Assembly (NCBI RefSeq): GCF_036884295.1
Contig: NZ_CP145608.1
Coordinates: forward strand, 930,001-994,000
Source: Brochothrix thermosphacta DSM 20171 = FSL F6-1036
GTDB taxonomy: Bacteria; Bacillota; Bacilli; Lactobacillales; Listeriaceae
Direction: 5' to 3'
Length of the DNA stretch: 64,000 nucleotides
Shown piece after piece: positions 1 through 7,799 of the stretch. Numbering within the stretch: the stretch's first letter is position 1; every line of letters starts with the position of its first letter. The position numbers and the translations under genes were made by a program. The notes beneath the pieces were generated by a model. The model saw only the letters and a list, made by a program, of their open reading frames with translations, did not search any database and was not told the origin of the DNA.

Positions 1-70
1 CTGAAGGGAACGGTCTTGAAAACCGTCAGGCGAGTAAAATCGCGCGGGGGTTCGAATCCCTCATCCTCCT
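1..70 (+). tRNA. tRNA-Ser(UGA), 5' truncated by window edge
   Basis: The sequence from the anticodon arm to the acceptor end is identical to the complete copy at 187-276. About 20 nt of the 5' end lie outside the window. Anticodon TGA; no CCA encoded. Confidence 0.93.
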
Positions 71-186
71 TAACTGAACTCACTGTGATGGTTTTATACT
101 ATAGCAGCTGATAACAGTAACTTACAAACGTAAGCGAGTAAGGTAAGCAAAACTAGTTAAAAGTTAAAATCAAATATTTTTATTTC

Positions 187-276
187 GGAGGATTACCCAA
201 GTCTGGCTGAAGGGAACGGTCTTGAAAACCGTCAGGCGAGTAAAATCGCGCGGGGGTTCGAATCCCTCATCCTCCT
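187..276 (+). tRNA. tRNA-Ser(UGA)
   Basis: Class II tRNA with a long variable arm. Acceptor GGAGGAT pairs with ATCCTCC, anticodon TGA, T-loop TTCGAAT. No CCA encoded. Middle copy of the tandem array. Confidence 0.95.
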
Positions 277-391
277 TAACTGAACTCACTGTGATGGTTT
301 ATACTATAGCAGTTGATAACAGTAACTTACAAACATAAGTGAGTAAGGTAAGCAAAACTAGTTAAAAGTTAAAATCAAATATTTTTATTTC

Positions 392-481
392 GGAGGATTA
401 CCCAAGTCTGGCTGAAGGGAACGGTCTTGAAAACCGTCAGGCGAGTAAAATCGCGCGGGGGTTCGAATCCCTCATCCTCCT
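392..481 (+). tRNA. tRNA-Ser(UGA)
   Basis: Third copy in the tandem array and first gene of the 954-bp block. Same sequence as 187-276; anticodon TGA. Confidence 0.95.
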
Positions 482-555
482 TAACTGAGAATCACTGTGA
501 AGGTTTTAATCGAGCAGTTGATACACAGTAAATTAACAAGTACTATTTATATTAT

Positions 556-629
<74 letters not shown>

Positions 630-657
630 TTGCAAGTTAGCTTGCAAACAAGTTTTT

Positions 658-731
658 GGTCTGGTAGTTCAGCTGGTTAGAATGCCTGCCTGTCACGCAG
701 GAGGTCGCGGGTTCGAGTCCCGTCCAGACCG
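658..731 (+). tRNA. tRNA-Asp(GUC)
   Basis: Acceptor GGTCTGG/CCAGACC, discriminator G, anticodon GTC in CTGTCAC. Confidence 0.95.
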
Positions 732-740
732 TTTTTTTTT

Positions 741-813
741 GGCTCAGTAGCTCAGTTGGTAGAGCAACGGATTGAAGCTCCGTGTGTCGGCAGTTCGACT
801 CTGTCCTGAGCCA
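741..813 (+). tRNA. tRNA-Phe(GAA)
   Basis: Acceptor GGCTCAG/CTGAGCC, discriminator A, anticodon GAA in TTGAAGC. Confidence 0.94.
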
Positions 814-824
814 TATTTTATGAT

Positions 825-898
825 GGCGGTTGTGGTGAAGTGGTTAACACACCTGATTGTGGTTCAGGCATGCGTGGGTTCGATCCCCATCATCCGCC
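825..898 (+). tRNA. tRNA-His(GUG)
   Basis: An extra G at -1 pairs with C73, as usual for tRNA-His. Anticodon GTG. The acceptor contains one T-T mismatch. Confidence 0.92.
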
Positions 899-908
899 TT
901 TTGTATAT

Positions 909-979
909 GCGAGTGTAGTTTAGTGGTAAAACTACAGCCTTCCAAGCTGTTGTCGTCGGTTCGATCCCGATCACTCGCT
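909..979 (+). tRNA. tRNA-Gly(UCC)
   Basis: Acceptor GCGAGTG/CACTCGC, anticodon TCC in CTTCCAA. Confidence 0.94.
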
Positions 980-997
980 TTAGTAAGTTAGAAAATA

Positions 998-1071
<74 letters not shown>

Positions 1072-1077
1072 TTGTTA

Positions 1078-1150
1078 TCCGCAATAGCTCAGTTGGTAGA
1101 GCACACGACTGTTAATCGTGTTGTCGTAGGTTCGAGCCCTACTTGCGGAG
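1078..1150 (+). tRNA. tRNA-Asn(GUU)
   Basis: Acceptor TCCGCAA/TTGCGGA, discriminator G, anticodon GTT. Confidence 0.94.
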
Positions 1151-1153
1151 TTA

Positions 1154-1241
1154 GGGGAAATACTCAAGTGGCTGAAGAGGCGCCCCTGCTAAGGGTGTAG
1201 GTCGCGAAAGCGGCGCGAGGGTTCAAATCCCTCTTTCTCCG
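1154..1241 (+). tRNA. tRNA-Ser(GCU)
   Basis: Class II tRNA with a long variable arm. Acceptor GGGGAAA/TTTCTCC (one G-T), discriminator G, anticodon GCT. Confidence 0.94.
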
Positions 1242-1252
1242 TATTATATTTA

Positions 1253-1324
1253 GGCCCGTTGGTCAAGCGGTTAAGACACCGCCCTTTCACGGCGGTATCA
1301 CGGGTTCGAATCCCGTACGGGTCA
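1253..1324 (+). tRNA. tRNA-Glu(UUC)
   Basis: Acceptor GGCCCGT/ACGGGTC, anticodon TTC. Last gene of block copy 1. Confidence 0.95.
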
Positions 1325-1340
1325 TAGCAGTAAAAAAATA

Positions 1341-1368
1341 TTGACAATGAAAGCATACGTGTTATACT
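1341..1368 (+). promoter_or_regulatory. Sigma-A promoter inside the tRNA array
   Basis: TTGACA (1341-1346) and TATACT (1363-1368) are 16 bp apart, 18 bp upstream of tRNA-Thr. It sits just past the end of block copy 1, so the tRNAs from 1386 on probably start an independent transcript. Confidence 0.8.
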
Positions 1369-1385
1369 TACTATTGTCGTGTTAA

Positions 1386-1458
1386 GCCGACTTAGCTCAG
1401 TTGGTAGAGCAACTGATTTGTAATCAGTAGGTCGCGGGTTCGACTCCTGCAGTCGGCA
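1386..1458 (+). tRNA. tRNA-Thr(UGU)
   Basis: Acceptor GCCGACT/AGTCGGC, anticodon TGT. Confidence 0.95.
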
Positions 1459-1513
1459 TACATCTTCCTAGAAGATGTTGCTAGAAATAAATATTCAGCT
1501 TGTTGAAAAACAA

Positions 1514-1586
1514 GAGCCGTTAGCTCAGTTGGTAGAGCATCTGACTTTTAATCAGAGGGTCGCTGGTTCGAGCCCAGCACGGCTCA
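1514..1586 (+). tRNA. tRNA-Lys(UUU)
   Basis: Acceptor GAGCCGT/ACGGCTC, anticodon TTT. Confidence 0.95.
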
Positions 1587-1589
1587 TAT

Positions 1590-1661
1590 GCGAAAGTAGT
1601 TCAGTGGTAGAACATCACCTTGCCAAGGTGGGGGTCGCGAGTTCGAATCTCGTCTTTCGCT
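1590..1661 (+). tRNA. tRNA-Gly(GCC)
   Basis: Acceptor GCGAAAG/CTTTCGC, anticodon GCC. Only 3 nt separate it from tRNA-Lys. Confidence 0.94.
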
Positions 1662-1678
1662 TGTAATAAAATTTTTAA

Positions 1679-1764
1679 GCCGGGGTGGCGGAACTGGCAG
1701 ACGCACAGGACTTAAAATCCTGCGGTGAGTGATCACCGTGCCGGTTCGATTCCGGCCCTCGGCA
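1679..1764 (+). tRNA. tRNA-Leu(UAA)
   Basis: Class II tRNA; acceptor GCCGGGG/CCTCGGC, anticodon TAA, extended variable arm. Confidence 0.95.
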
Positions 1765-1782
1765 TAGTACGACTAATAAAAA

Positions 1783-1856
1783 GCGCCCATAGCTCAATTG
1801 GATAGAGTACTTGACTACGAATCAAGCGGTTAGAGGTTCGACTCCTCTTGGGCGCA
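1783..1856 (+). tRNA. tRNA-Arg(ACG)
   Basis: Acceptor GCGCCCA/TGGGCGC, anticodon ACG (normally edited to ICG by TadA). Confidence 0.95.
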
Positions 1857-1865
1857 TTTACAGCA

Positions 1866-1939
1866 CGGGAAGTAGCTCAGCTTGGTAGAGCACTTGGTTT
1901 GGGACCAAGGGGTCGCAGGTTCGAATCCTGTCTTCCCGA
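1866..1939 (+). tRNA. tRNA-Pro(UGG)
   Basis: Acceptor CGGGAAG/CTTCCCG, discriminator A, anticodon TGG. Confidence 0.95.
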
Positions 1940-1992
1940 TTGTATAGACATACATATACAAACGTAATATTCCAGTAATTACCCATTTTTAT

Positions 1993-2068
1993 GGGGCCTT
2001 AGCTCAGCTGGGAGAGCGCCTGCCTTGCACGCAGGAGGTCAGCGGTTCGATCCCGCTAGGCTCCACCA
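1993..2068 (+). tRNA. tRNA-Ala(UGC), CCA encoded
   Basis: Acceptor GGGGCCT/AGGCTCC, anticodon TGC. CCA is encoded at 2066-2068, unusual within this array. Confidence 0.95.
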
Positions 2069-2096
2069 ACAAAAGCAAACTCATTATATTATATAT

Positions 2097-2173
2097 GGCG
2101 GTGTAGCTCAGCTGGCTAGAGCATTCGGTTCATACCCGAAAGGTCGTGGGTTCGACTCCCTCTGCCGCTACCA
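2097..2173 (+). tRNA. tRNA-Met(CAU), elongator, CCA encoded
   Basis: Starts GGCGGTG with G1-U72 and two further wobble pairs in the acceptor. Anticodon CAT. CCA encoded at 2171-2173. Confidence 0.92.
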
Positions 2174-2191
2174 TTTTTTTATTATAATGCA

Positions 2192-2265
2192 GGACCTTTA
2201 GCTCAGTTGGTTAGAGCAGACGGCTCATAACCGTCCGGTCGTAGGTTCGAGTCCTACAAGGTCCA
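2192..2265 (+). tRNA. tRNA-Ile2 (CAU anticodon, probable lysidine target)
   Basis: Acceptor GGACCTT/AAGGTCC and a genomic CAT anticodon in CTCATAA. This body and its place right after tRNA-Met match the third CAU tRNA of Bacillus arrays, which TilS converts to read AUA. The Ile2 assignment is inferred from family resemblance. Confidence 0.85.
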
Positions 2266-2284
2266 TTATCATCATTTTTATTTC

Positions 2285-2374
2285 GGAGGATTACCCAAGT
2301 CTGGCTGAAGGGAACGGTCTTGAAAACCGTCAGGCGAGTAAAATCGCGCGGGGGTTCGAATCCCTCATCCTCCT
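2285..2374 (+). tRNA. tRNA-Ser(UGA)
   Basis: Identical to 392-481. Anticodon TGA. Confidence 0.95.
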
Positions 2375-2448
2375 TAACTGAGAATCACTGTGAAGGTTTT
2401 AATCGAGCAGTTGATACACAGTAAATTAACAAGTACTATTTATATTAT

Positions 2449-2522
<74 letters not shown>

Positions 2523-2550
2523 TTGCAAGTTAGCTTGCAAACAAGTTTTT

Positions 2551-2624
2551 GGTCTGGTAGTTCAGCTGGTTAGAATGCCTGCCTGTCACGCAGGAGGTCG
2601 CGGGTTCGAGTCCCGTCCAGACCG
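2551..2624 (+). tRNA. tRNA-Asp(GUC)
   Basis: Identical to 658-731. Confidence 0.95.
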
Positions 2625-2633
2625 TTTTTTTTT

Positions 2634-2706
2634 GGCTCAGTAGCTCAGTTGGTAGAGCAACGGATTGAAGCTCCGTGTGTCGGCAGTTCGACTCTGTCCT
2701 GAGCCA
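2634..2706 (+). tRNA. tRNA-Phe(GAA)
   Basis: Identical to 741-813. Confidence 0.94.
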
Positions 2707-2717
2707 TATTTTATGAT

Positions 2718-2791
2718 GGCGGTTGTGGTGAAGTGGTTAACACACCTGATTGTGGTTCAGGCATGCGTGGGTTCGATCCCCATCATCCGCC
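2718..2791 (+). tRNA. tRNA-His(GUG)
   Basis: Identical to 825-898. Confidence 0.92.
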
Positions 2792-2801
2792 TTTTGTATA
2801 T

Positions 2802-2872
2802 GCGAGTGTAGTTTAGTGGTAAAACTACAGCCTTCCAAGCTGTTGTCGTCGGTTCGATCCCGATCACTCGCT
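2802..2872 (+). tRNA. tRNA-Gly(UCC)
   Basis: Identical to 909-979. Confidence 0.94.
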
Positions 2873-2890
2873 TTAGTAAGTTAGAAAATA

Positions 2891-2964
<74 letters not shown>

Positions 2965-2970
2965 TTGTTA

Positions 2971-3043
2971 TCCGCAATAGCTCAGTTGGTAGAGCACACG
3001 ACTGTTAATCGTGTTGTCGTAGGTTCGAGCCCTACTTGCGGAG
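2971..3043 (+). tRNA. tRNA-Asn(GUU)
   Basis: Identical to 1078-1150. Confidence 0.94.
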
Positions 3044-3046
3044 TTA

Positions 3047-3134
3047 GGGGAAATACTCAAGTGGCTGAAGAGGCGCCCCTGCTAAGGGTGTAGGTCGCGA
3101 AAGCGGCGCGAGGGTTCAAATCCCTCTTTCTCCG
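3047..3134 (+). tRNA. tRNA-Ser(GCU)
   Basis: Identical to 1154-1241. Confidence 0.94.
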
Positions 3135-3145
3135 TATTATATTTA

Positions 3146-3217
3146 GGCCCGTTGGTCAAGCGGTTAAGACACCGCCCTTTCACGGCGGTATCACGGGTTC
3201 GAATCCCGTACGGGTCA
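3146..3217 (+). tRNA. tRNA-Glu(UUC)
   Basis: Identical to 1253-1324. Last tRNA of the array. Confidence 0.95.
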
Positions 3218-3226
3218 TAACAGTAA

Positions 3227-3260
3227 AGATGTTAACTTTTAAAGTTAGCATCTTTTTTTA
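3227..3260 (+). terminator. Terminator of the tRNA array
   Basis: AGATGTTAACTT pairs with AAGTTAGCATCT (one wobble) and is followed by a run of seven T. It starts 10 nt after tRNA-Glu. Confidence 0.85.
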
Positions 3261-3265
3261 TTTTT

Positions 3266-3330
3266 CTCGTAGTGAATTTCTCCGCATACGAGGACAGTAT
3301 GGGGCGGAGTGAAAGCGAGTACCAATCCAT
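3266..3330 (+). repeat. Dispersed structured repeat, copy A
   Basis: Shares the core TACGAGGACAGTATGGGGCG and the tail GCGAAAGCGAGTACCAATCC-like segment with copies at 13185, 26879 and 60477. The small GAAA-capped hairpin is partly kept; the upstream hairpin is degenerate in this copy. Confidence 0.75.
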
Positions 3331-3445
3331 TCTATTAAATTAAGAACCTTTTTGGAGTATAGATTAAGTTCTATCCTCTTTTTTTGTATACGATTAATTA
3401 TTGAAACAGAGAAAAAACGATTTCGGAATTTGTGAAATTATTAGC

Positions 3446-3496
3446 TCCAAAAAAGAAGCACTTATGAGGGCCTATTTGCCGACGTAAGTGCTTCTT
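3446..3496 (-). terminator. menA: menA terminator
   Basis: A 12-bp stem (AAGAAGCACTTA/TAAGTGCTTCTT, 3453-3464 and 3485-3496) is followed on the minus strand by a run of T. It lies 20 nt past the menA stop. Confidence 0.85.
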
Positions 3497-3516
3497 TAAT
3501 ATAATAACTGTTTGAT

Positions 3517-4437
3517 TTAAAAAGCTAAGCCAATGATTAAAGCGAGTGCTGTCAGTAATCCGTAATATTTGATTGCCTTAGAACATGTAGCCATTCCAGG
3601 AATCATCTTCATGACTTCATTTTGTTTCCAAAAGATATAGATAGACATGAGTGCTGGTGGTACAGCAATAAGTGTAATAAAGAGGAATGGTGTAAGGTTC
3701 ATTGTAAATACTAATGACCAAGTCCATCCAAATGCGAATAACCACATAGCTGCATAAAATACCGTTGCCCAACGTCTACCCAGTAAGATTGCTAAAGTGA
3801 GTCGTCCGTTGCGAGTATCTTCTTCAATATCACGTAAGCTGTTTGCTAACAACATGTTACCAATCATAACGATTAACGGGAATGAAAGGAAAATAATTGT
3901 TTTATTCAAGTAGCCTGTCTGAATAAAAAAGCTGAGGTAAGTAATAATACCACCCATGAAAAATCCAGCGATCAATTCACCAAAGGGTGTATGTGCAATT
4001 GGGAGTGGACCACCGGTATATAAAAAGCCGACAATCATTGAAATTACTCCGATAGCAGCGAGATACCAACTCACAGTGATACAAAGATAGACGCCTAGAA
4101 GAAGGGCGATTAGGAAGCTTAAAATGGCTAAATTGCGAATCAAGCTAGCAGACATCTTCTCTTTTGTGATAGCACCACCATGACCTACTTTATTTTCATC
4201 GTCATGACCACGTTTATAATCGTAGTACTCATTAAATAGATTAGTTCCTGTTTGAATTAAAAAGGCTGCAAATAACATTGCTAAAAATGGTAAGACCTTA
4301 AAGGTTGAATAGTGCAATGCTGCTGCAGAACCAACAAATACAGGAACATAGCTGGAAGCCAACGTATGTGGACGTAATAATTTCCACCATTTATTTTGTG
4401 TGATGCGAGCCAGTTTAGAACTCTGACCTTGTTTCAA
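3517..4437 (-). CDS. menA: 1,4-dihydroxy-2-naphthoate polyprenyltransferase
   Basis: UbiA-family integral membrane prenyltransferase that joins a polyprenyl chain to 1,4-dihydroxy-2-naphthoate, giving demethylmenaquinone. The two Asp-rich motifs of the family are visible: NEYYDYKRGHDDENK near residue 80 for diphosphate/Mg binding, and NSLRDIEEDTRNGR in the middle. Many hydrophobic helices separate them. I place the start at TTG 4437, about 6 nt after AAAGGAGAGG. This gives 306 residues, close to the B. subtilis length. A longer reading from 4470 lacks a ribosome site. Divergent from menF, as in Listeria. Confidence 0.93.
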   Translation of the reverse strand: MKQGQSSKLARITQNKWWKLLRPHTLASSYVPVFVGSAAALHYSTFKVLPFLAMLFAAFLIQTGTNLFNEYYDYKRGHDDENKVGHGGAITKEKMSASLIRNLAILSFLIALLLGVYLCITVSWYLAAIGVISMIVGFLYTGGPLPIAHTPFGELIAGFFMGGIITYLSFFIQTGYLNKTIIFLSFPLIVMIGNMLLANSLRDIEEDTRNGRLTLAILLGRRWATVFYAAMWLFAFGWTWSLVFTMNLTPFLFITLIAVPPALMSIYIFWKQNEVMKMIPGMATCSKAIKYYGLLTALALIIGLAF

Positions 4438-4535
4438 AAAAACCCTCTCCTTTATTGCGTAATTATACAAATTTAACTATAACACACTATAAACTGCCAT
4501 AACAGTAAGTAAGAGTATGATACAGTGATATTTTT

Positions 4536-4544
4536 TGTTATAAT
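4536..4544 (+). promoter_or_regulatory. Extended -10 promoter of the men operon
   Basis: TGTTATAAT is an extended -10 element with no clear -35. It lies about 115 nt before menF, in the menA/menF divergent region. Confidence 0.6.
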
Positions 4545-4574
4545 TGGTGTGGCAGAGTAAACATAAGCTGATAT

Positions 4575-4625
4575 AAAAAGAGCTATTCGTTGGTTTTATG
4601 CGTTCGAATAGTTTCTCTCTTTTTA
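4575..4625 (+). terminator. Terminator-like hairpin in the menF leader (possible attenuator)
   Basis: CTATTCG (4583-4589) pairs with CGAATAG (4605-4611). AAAAAGAG before it can pair with CTCTTTTT after it, and the 3' side is T-rich. It lies between the promoter and the menF start, where a terminator would attenuate the operon. No ligand-binding domain is recognised. Confidence 0.5.
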
Positions 4626-4657
4626 TATGGAGCATCTATATAGGGGCGATATATCTA

Positions 4658-6073
4658 ATGAAACTAGCAAATAAAGTGACAGAGTCTATTAAACAGGCAG
4701 TTGAACAAGCAAGAAAGACTGAAAATGCAGTGTTATTGAGCATCATTACTCCGATAGAAGAAATTAATTTTCCAAAGGTGTTAATTAATTTACCTCAAAC
4801 AGAGGATGCTTTTTATTGGCAAACACCCGATGATTCATTAGAATTTACAGGGATAAAGACAGCGGCAGTGTTTAATGAAAAAATGATGAGTGCAACAGGG
4901 GTACAACAAGAGTGGTCGCAGCTTCTAAAAGATGCAGTAATAAGCGATCAAGATAAGGCAAATAGTGGTTTGCCATTACTTTTTGGTGGTTTTAGTTTTG
5001 ATGATAAAGCAGAAACAACTGGAACAATTTGGAGTGTTTTTGGAAAACAGATGTTTTTGTTACCTGAGTTAATGTTTATGCGCAAAGAGAAGCTAAATAC
5101 GTTGACAATTAATTGCATTGTTCAAGCGGATGATACTTTTATGAGTATTGAAAAAAAACTGAATAACAGTTATGCGCAAGCAAGGACTTTAAATATAACG
5201 TCAGAAAAAGAAAGAACACCTTTAATAATTAAGAAGATTGAAGATTTGATTACGCCCACTGATTGGGATAAGATGTTAAATAAGGGCATTGAACATATTG
5301 AGGCAGGTGTATTTACGAAAGTCGTCCTTGCACGCCAAAAAGAAATTGTGTTTAATCGTTCATTACACATTGGTGAATTAATGGCAGCCTTACTTTTACA
5401 ACAACCGAATTGTTACCGTTATTTGTTGCGTTATCAAGGCACTAGCTTTTTAGGTGCATCACCTGAGCGTTTATTATATAAAGAAGGGCAATCAATCTAT
5501 TCAGCAGGTGTCGCAGGGTCAATTGCAGCAGGAAAAACAGAAGAACAGCGACAAATGTACGCCGATGAATTATTGGCAGATCCTAAAAATCTACATGAGC
5601 ATGAAATTGTTGTGAGCATGATTACTAATAAATTAGCAGGTCTTTGTCATGATTTAAACTACTCATCACAGCCTCAAATTTTAAGCAATCGTGATATTCA
5701 ACATCTATATACACCCATTAAGGCCGAATTAAATAGTGGAATGTCTTTTTTAACATTGGTGAAACAAATGCATCCAACCCCAGCTTTAGGTGGTTTTCCA
5801 TCTAAGAAAACAGTGGAATGGATTGCAAAAGAAGAACCGCTTATCCGAGGCTTTTTTGGTGCACCAATCGGTTGGTATGATAGTAATGAAAACGGCGAAT
5901 TCGCAGTAGGTATTCGCTCATTAGCTGCACAAGAAAAAACAGCTCGCTTATTTGCGGGTTGTGGGATTGTTGCGGATTCTGTTCCTGAAAATGAATGGCA
6001 TGAAACAGCAATGAAATTTCAACCAATGTTAAGATTATTAGGAGGGACAGACAATGACACAGCATCAAATTGA
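4658..6073 (+). CDS. menF: Isochorismate synthase, menaquinone-specific
   Basis: Converts chorismate to isochorismate, the first committed step of menaquinone synthesis. The C-terminal chorismate-binding domain shows SPERLLYKEG, SAGVAGSIAAGKT, the HEHEIVV segment, HPTPALGGFP and AGCGIVADSVPENEW, all family hallmarks. The start is ATG 4658, 9 nt behind TAGGGGCG. An in-frame ATG at 4598 has no ribosome site and lies in a hairpin. The resulting 471 residues match B. subtilis MenF. Its 3' end overlaps menD by 20 nt, so the two are probably translationally coupled. Confidence 0.93.
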   Translation: MKLANKVTESIKQAVEQARKTENAVLLSIITPIEEINFPKVLINLPQTEDAFYWQTPDDSLEFTGIKTAAVFNEKMMSATGVQQEWSQLLKDAVISDQDKANSGLPLLFGGFSFDDKAETTGTIWSVFGKQMFLLPELMFMRKEKLNTLTINCIVQADDTFMSIEKKLNNSYAQARTLNITSEKERTPLIIKKIEDLITPTDWDKMLNKGIEHIEAGVFTKVVLARQKEIVFNRSLHIGELMAALLLQQPNCYRYLLRYQGTSFLGASPERLLYKEGQSIYSAGVAGSIAAGKTEEQRQMYADELLADPKNLHEHEIVVSMITNKLAGLCHDLNYSSQPQILSNRDIQHLYTPIKAELNSGMSFLTLVKQMHPTPALGGFPSKKTVEWIAKEEPLIRGFFGAPIGWYDSNENGEFAVGIRSLAAQEKTARLFAGCGIVADSVPENEWHETAMKFQPMLRLLGGTDNDTASN

Positions 6074-7799
6074 AATGACGCGTTATCTTTCGTCTTTTAT
6101 TGAAGAGCTTGTACAAGCAGGAGTCAAGGATGCAGTGATCAGTCCAGGTTCACGTTCAACGCCGTTAGCAATGCTAATGGCAGAACATCCGACTTTAAAA
6201 ATATATGTGGATATTGATGAACGTTCAGCAGGTTTTTTCGCATTGGGATTGGCTAAAGCGTCACACCGTCCCGTTGTATTGCTTTGCACATCAGGCACAG
6301 CAGCAGCTAACTATATGCCAGCAGTAGTAGAAGCTAACCTCTCTCAAATTCCATTGGTTGTATTAACATCAGATCGCCCACACGAATTGCGCGGTGTAGG
6401 TGCACCACAAACAATTGATCAAATTCATTTGTATGGTCATCATGTGAAAGATTTTGTTGATATGGCTTTACCAGAAGATCGTCCAGAAATGTTACAATAT
6501 GCCAAATGGCATGGAGCACGTGCTGTAGATTTGGCTTTAAAGGCGCCTAGTGGGCCAGTTCACCTTAATTTCCCACTAAGACAACCATTGATGCCTATAT
6601 TAGACCCCTCGCCTTTTAGTGGCGAAGAAAAGCGTCATCATGTACATATCTATTTGACAAAAGAAACAGTTGAAAAAGATCTTTTAAACCAAATTATCGC
6701 AGTTTGTCATGGGAAAAAAGGTTTGATTGTCATTGGTGATCTTGATAAAGCTGAAGGTTTTGCAGAAAAATTGGTTGAGCTATCCTTGCAACTAGGTTTC
6801 CCCGTTTTAGCAGATCCGTTATCGCAAATTCGTTCTTTTGGTAAAAATGATATTAAAGTAATTGATCAATACGATAGTTTCTTACGTATCGATAGAGTAA
6901 AACAAGCGATGAAAGCAGATGTGGTTATCCGTTTTGGAGCAATGCCGGTTTCAAAATTCCTTAGTCAATATCTTGATACCTTAGACGATGCCCGTCATTT
7001 TGTAGTTGACCCAGGCTCTAGTTGGCGCGATCCAATTAAAGCAGTGACAGATATGATTCATTGTGAAGAACACGTTTTTGTAGAAGAATTGTTAACGACA
7101 GTTGATTATACACAACGCAATACGGAATGGTATGATCAATGGCAACGATTAAATACTTTAAGTAAAGCTACTGTTAATAAGTATTTACAAACAATTGAAG
7201 GTTTGGATGAAGGGAAAGTTATTAGTGAATTACAGCAACATCTTCCGAACAATGCGACTTTATATATCGGAAATAGTATGCCAATTCGTGATATTGATAC
7301 GTTCTTCCAACAAACAGAACGTCACATTAAACTCTACGCCAACAGAGGCGCTAACGGTATTGATGGTAATGTGTCAACTGCGTTAGGAATGAGTGTTGTT
7401 AAGCAACCAATGTATGCCTTAATCGGCGATGTCACATTCTTTCATGATATGAATGGTTTATTGATGTCACGTACAAATCAACTTAACATGACTTTAATTG
7501 TTATTAATAATAATGGTGGAGGTATCTTTTCATTTTTACCACAAGCAGACAGTCCGCGTCATTATGAGCAGCTATTTGGAACACCAACGGACATATCTAT
7601 TGAGAAAGCAACTTCATTGTATGATGGTAATTACTATGGCATATCAGATTGGGAAGAATTCCAAGACGCTTTAGACCAATCTGCACATGATAAAGGCTTA
7701 AATATTATTGAAATTAAAACAAATCGTTATGAAAATGTAGTCACTCATCGCAGTGTGTGGGATAATATACAGGAAGTGATTGGTTATGAAAGCTTATAA
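6054..7799 (+). CDS. menD: SEPHCHC synthase (2-succinyl-5-enolpyruvyl-6-hydroxy-3-cyclohexene-1-carboxylate synthase)
   Basis: ThDP-dependent enzyme that adds a succinic semialdehyde unit from 2-oxoglutarate to isochorismate. Typical features are ISPGSRSTPLA near residue 25, the DERSAGFFALGLAK segment, LLCTSGTAAANY, and the C-terminal ThDP/Mg region NRGANGIDGNVSTALG followed by IGDVTFFHDMNGL and NNNGGGIF. 581 residues is full length. The start lies inside the menF 3' end behind AGGAGGGACAGACA, and the 3' end overlaps menH by 14 nt. Confidence 0.95.
   Translation: MTQHQIEMTRYLSSFIEELVQAGVKDAVISPGSRSTPLAMLMAEHPTLKIYVDIDERSAGFFALGLAKASHRPVVLLCTSGTAAANYMPAVVEANLSQIPLVVLTSDRPHELRGVGAPQTIDQIHLYGHHVKDFVDMALPEDRPEMLQYAKWHGARAVDLALKAPSGPVHLNFPLRQPLMPILDPSPFSGEEKRHHVHIYLTKETVEKDLLNQIIAVCHGKKGLIVIGDLDKAEGFAEKLVELSLQLGFPVLADPLSQIRSFGKNDIKVIDQYDSFLRIDRVKQAMKADVVIRFGAMPVSKFLSQYLDTLDDARHFVVDPGSSWRDPIKAVTDMIHCEEHVFVEELLTTVDYTQRNTEWYDQWQRLNTLSKATVNKYLQTIEGLDEGKVISELQQHLPNNATLYIGNSMPIRDIDTFFQQTERHIKLYANRGANGIDGNVSTALGMSVVKQPMYALIGDVTFFHDMNGLLMSRTNQLNMTLIVINNNGGGIFSFLPQADSPRHYEQLFGTPTDISIEKATSLYDGNYYGISDWEEFQDALDQSAHDKGLNIIEIKTNRYENVVTHRSVWDNIQEVIGYESL

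Larger units (their letters stand above)
1..391 (+). repeat. Tandem ~205-bp repeat carrying tRNA-Ser(UGA)
   Basis: Units of about 205 bp, each one tRNA-Ser plus a ~115-nt spacer, follow head to tail (tRNA starts 187 and 392; the first unit begins before the window). The two complete spacers (71-186 and 277-391) differ by one 1-nt indel and three substitutions. The array may continue upstream of the window. Confidence 0.9.

Noticed and set aside
1475-1666. 63-codon open frame
   Set aside because: It lies over tRNA-Lys and tRNA-Gly genes.
4598-4657. N-terminal extension of menF from ATG 4598
   Set aside because: No ribosome site, overlaps the leader hairpin, and the start at 4658 gives the usual family length with a good ribosome site.
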